Of a stretch of 64,000 nt of DNA, positions 62,834 through 64,000 are shown one piece after another (within the stretch, counting starts at the first letter, position 1; the number at the start of each line of letters is the position of its first letter). Source of the DNA: Prevotella bivia DSM 20514 (lineage in GTDB: Bacteria; Bacteroidota; Bacteroidia; Bacteroidales; Bacteroidaceae); contig NZ_JH660659.1 of assembly GCF_000262545.1 (NCBI RefSeq), positions 315,240 to 379,239 of the forward strand, written 5' to 3'. The translations under genes were made by a program, and so were the position numbers. The notes under the pieces are model-generated. The model had not been told where the DNA came from. It saw nothing but the letters and a program-made list of their open reading frames with translations, and ran no database searches.

Positions 62834-63205
62834 ATGGCACGTAAGATTCAAACGACAATGGACGTGAAAAGGACGCTTATGAAAGCGTTCGGAGTAACAG
62901 AACGTATGGTTAACAGGGCACTGAGCTTTGACAGCGACAGTGAGCTTGCCCGAAAAATCCGCCATACGGCCAGAATGAAAGGTGGTTGGATAGAGGCTTC
63001 TGTACCTGAGGAGGAAATCTTCTATGATGTTACCGAAAATGGAATGAGGCTGATGCGCCAGTATTTTAGCAATGGTGCCGTCTTGGAAGCCAACATGACA
63101 ACTGGCACGGGGATCATCTTGTTCAAGGGTTCCAAAAGAAAGGATTACAGCAAGGTTTATCTGAGCGAGATTCCTTCTATGCAGGAATACGCAAAGGCTT
63201 TATAA
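62834..63205 (+). CDS. Small early prophage protein (ner position)
   Basis: A 123-residue basic protein. Its N-terminal half may be a DNA-binding helix pair (KRTLMKAFGVTERMVNRALS then ELARKIRHTA), and the C-terminal half is beta-rich (GTGIILFKGSKRKDYSKVYL). It lies between the repressor operator and the transposase, where Mu has ner, but its sequence does not show that it is a Ner homologue. Nine nt separate it from the transposase. Confidence 0.7.
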   Translation: MARKIQTTMDVKRTLMKAFGVTERMVNRALSFDSDSELARKIRHTARMKGGWIEASVPEEEIFYDVTENGMRLMRQYFSNGAVLEANMTTGTGIILFKGSKRKDYSKVYLSEIPSMQEYAKAL

Positions 63206-63214
63206 GGAGGCGAT

Positions 63215-63766
63215 ATGGAGTATTACGACAATAGGCTTTGCATATCATACGGCGAACTTGTAGATGGTGGCATTATGACTGCCTCGAACTACAATAGCCT
63301 TACCTATCGAAAGAAGGTAAAGGTGGTTCGGCATGGAGGTGGTGTGAATGGCTGTTGTGCTCTGATTGCCATAGACAGTTTACCGACAAAATACAAGGAG
63401 GCTGTAGAGAAGAAGTATCCAGGCGGCGACGAGGTTCGCATCAAGACGTGGGTACTTTCCAATTACGAAATGGATCAGGCAGCCATCGCCTTTTTCCATG
63501 ACCGCAGCAAAACAGGTATCGACCTTGACGAGAAAAAGAAACGCGAGTACATCATCAATGCCTCGGTACTGAACTGCTGTATCAAGCTCTATGAGCGTGC
63601 AAGGGACAGCCAACGTCTGTTCGGTGGCAGATACAACTGGGATATGATGGCGAAGACCATCGAAATCCTGCGCGAGGAACTGGGGCATACACTCCCTGCC
63701 AGTACGCTGCGCTTCAGGAAGAAAGTAAACGACTACAAGCGCAATGGAAAAGCCACACTAATTTGA
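63215..63766 (+). pseudogene. Mu-type transposase, N-terminal part cut by IS21 insertion
   Basis: The first 183 residues of a Bacteroidota Mu-A-like transposase: MEYYDNRLCISYGELVDGGI then NSLTYRKKVKVVRHGG, and YKEAVEKKYPGGDEV, resemble the N-terminal DNA-binding part. The frame runs to LRFRKKVNDYKRNGKATL and then stops inside the IS21 end (from 63764). The DDE catalytic core would be beyond it, so this copy is broken. AAGGAGG at about 63204-63210 is its ribosome-binding site. Confidence 0.8.
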
Positions 63767-64000
63767 CCCACGCTGGCAAAGTATTTTAGACCCAGTAAAA
63801 CGATTTATTATTGACCCACTAAATGCCCTGGTCGGGTGGGTCATTTTATTTCGCTATTACCTACCAATATTCTTTGCTTTTATCTTTCTAAGACTCTCTC
63901 CAGTTAGTTCTATTTGATATGAGCTATGCACGATTCTATCTAGTACAGCATCTGCCACGGTAGGGTCGCCTATTGCATCGTACCAGTTGTCCACAGGAAG
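63764..64000 (-). mobile_element. IS21-family insertion sequence, left portion
   Basis: Starts at TG (63764) with direct repeats TTGACCCA/TTAGACCCA/ATTGACCCA at about 63763, 63787 and 63813, the multiple terminal repeats of IS21-family elements. The istB gene begins its 3' end here; istA and the far end are outside the window. Confidence 0.75.
63857..64000 (-). CDS. IstB-like ATP-binding protein, C-terminal fragment
   Basis: Reading from the window edge the minus strand encodes LPVDNWYDAIGDPTVADAVL then DRIVHSSYQIELTGESLRK to a stop at 63857, which is the C-terminus of IstB, the ATPase helper of IS21 transposition. The N-terminus lies beyond 64000. Confidence 0.88.
   Translation of the reverse strand, partial: LPVDNWYDAIGDPTVADAVLDRIVHSSYQIELTGESLRKIKAKNIGR

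Larger units (their letters stand above)
61800..64000 (+). mobile_element. Left end of a Mu-like transposable prophage, interrupted by IS21
   Basis: From left to right: a cluster of end-type repeats, a leftward Xre-type repressor, a divergent operator/promoter region, a small early gene, and the N-terminal part of a Mu-type transposase. This is the attL-c-ner-A order of phage Mu. The exact left terminus is not fixed (it lies between 61722 and 61827) and the right end is outside. An IS21-family element begins at 63764. Confidence 0.7.

Overview
The window looks like the chromosome of an AT-rich anaerobic Bacteroidales, most likely Prevotella-like. The evidence is the Bacteroidota promoter form TTTG, about 20 nt, TAnnTTTG seen before many genes; family-specific proteins (DUF3078, DUF3256, DUF4476-type, HU-CCDC81/SPOR, DPP5); a bS16 with a long Lys/Ala/Glu tail; and Bacteroidota-type IS66, IS4 and IS21 elements. 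No species can be named from the sequence alone.

Layout. 1-1.25 kb: 3' part of an IS66 element, a possible IS21-end scar, then an initiator tRNA. 2.0-6.7 kb: a TPP-riboswitch thiamine operon (thiD-thiE-thiC-thi4, then a ThiE/TenI-like gene) that uses a Thi4 thiazole synthase, with no thiS/F/G/H in the window. 6.8-11.3 kb: short-chain reductase, cupin and a large TonB-dependent receptor. 11.35-11.89 kb: an internally deleted IS4-family element with a 13-bp target duplication. 11.9-17 kb: nucleoside permease, bifunctional nuclease and rsmE operon, DUF3256 protein, a zinc-ribbon/HExxH pair and trmO. 17-23.5 kb: repeat array and OPT transporter, BASS transporter with SGNH hydrolase, a lipoprotein, rubredoxin. 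23.6-28 kb: glnS-TPR-dedA-sigma operon. 28-32 kb: thrS and an AspT/YidE transporter. 32.9-40.3 kb: operon pyrG-yidC-dpp5-MFS. 40.6-49.6 kb: envelope and surface proteins, rfbC, HU/SPOR and FHA proteins, a metallo-beta-lactamase-fold protein, queC, pgk. 50-53.7 kb: operon of LysM/substrate-binding protein, outer-membrane barrel and POT transporter. 53.9-59 kb: uvrA and pabA-pabB-pabC. 59-61 kb: a small-alarmone-hydrolase-like HD protein with a DUF262-only protein, then rpsP. 61.7-64 kb: the left end of a Mu-like transposable prophage (end repeats, leftward repressor, operators, early genes) whose transposase gene is cut by an IS21-family insertion.

Metabolic theme: peptide use stands out, with DPP5 coupled to an MFS carrier, OPT and POT transporters and a TonB receptor. 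Thiamine, folate (pABA) and queuosine functions are also encoded.

The least explained signals are 66-bp repeats carrying a Bacteroidota -7 box, found at three loci and always pointing into the adjacent gene; a family of structured intergenic repeats with compensatory hairpin changes; the Thi4 operon; the alarmone-hydrolase/DUF262 pair; and the Mu-like left end with phased TGGTTATGCA repeats.
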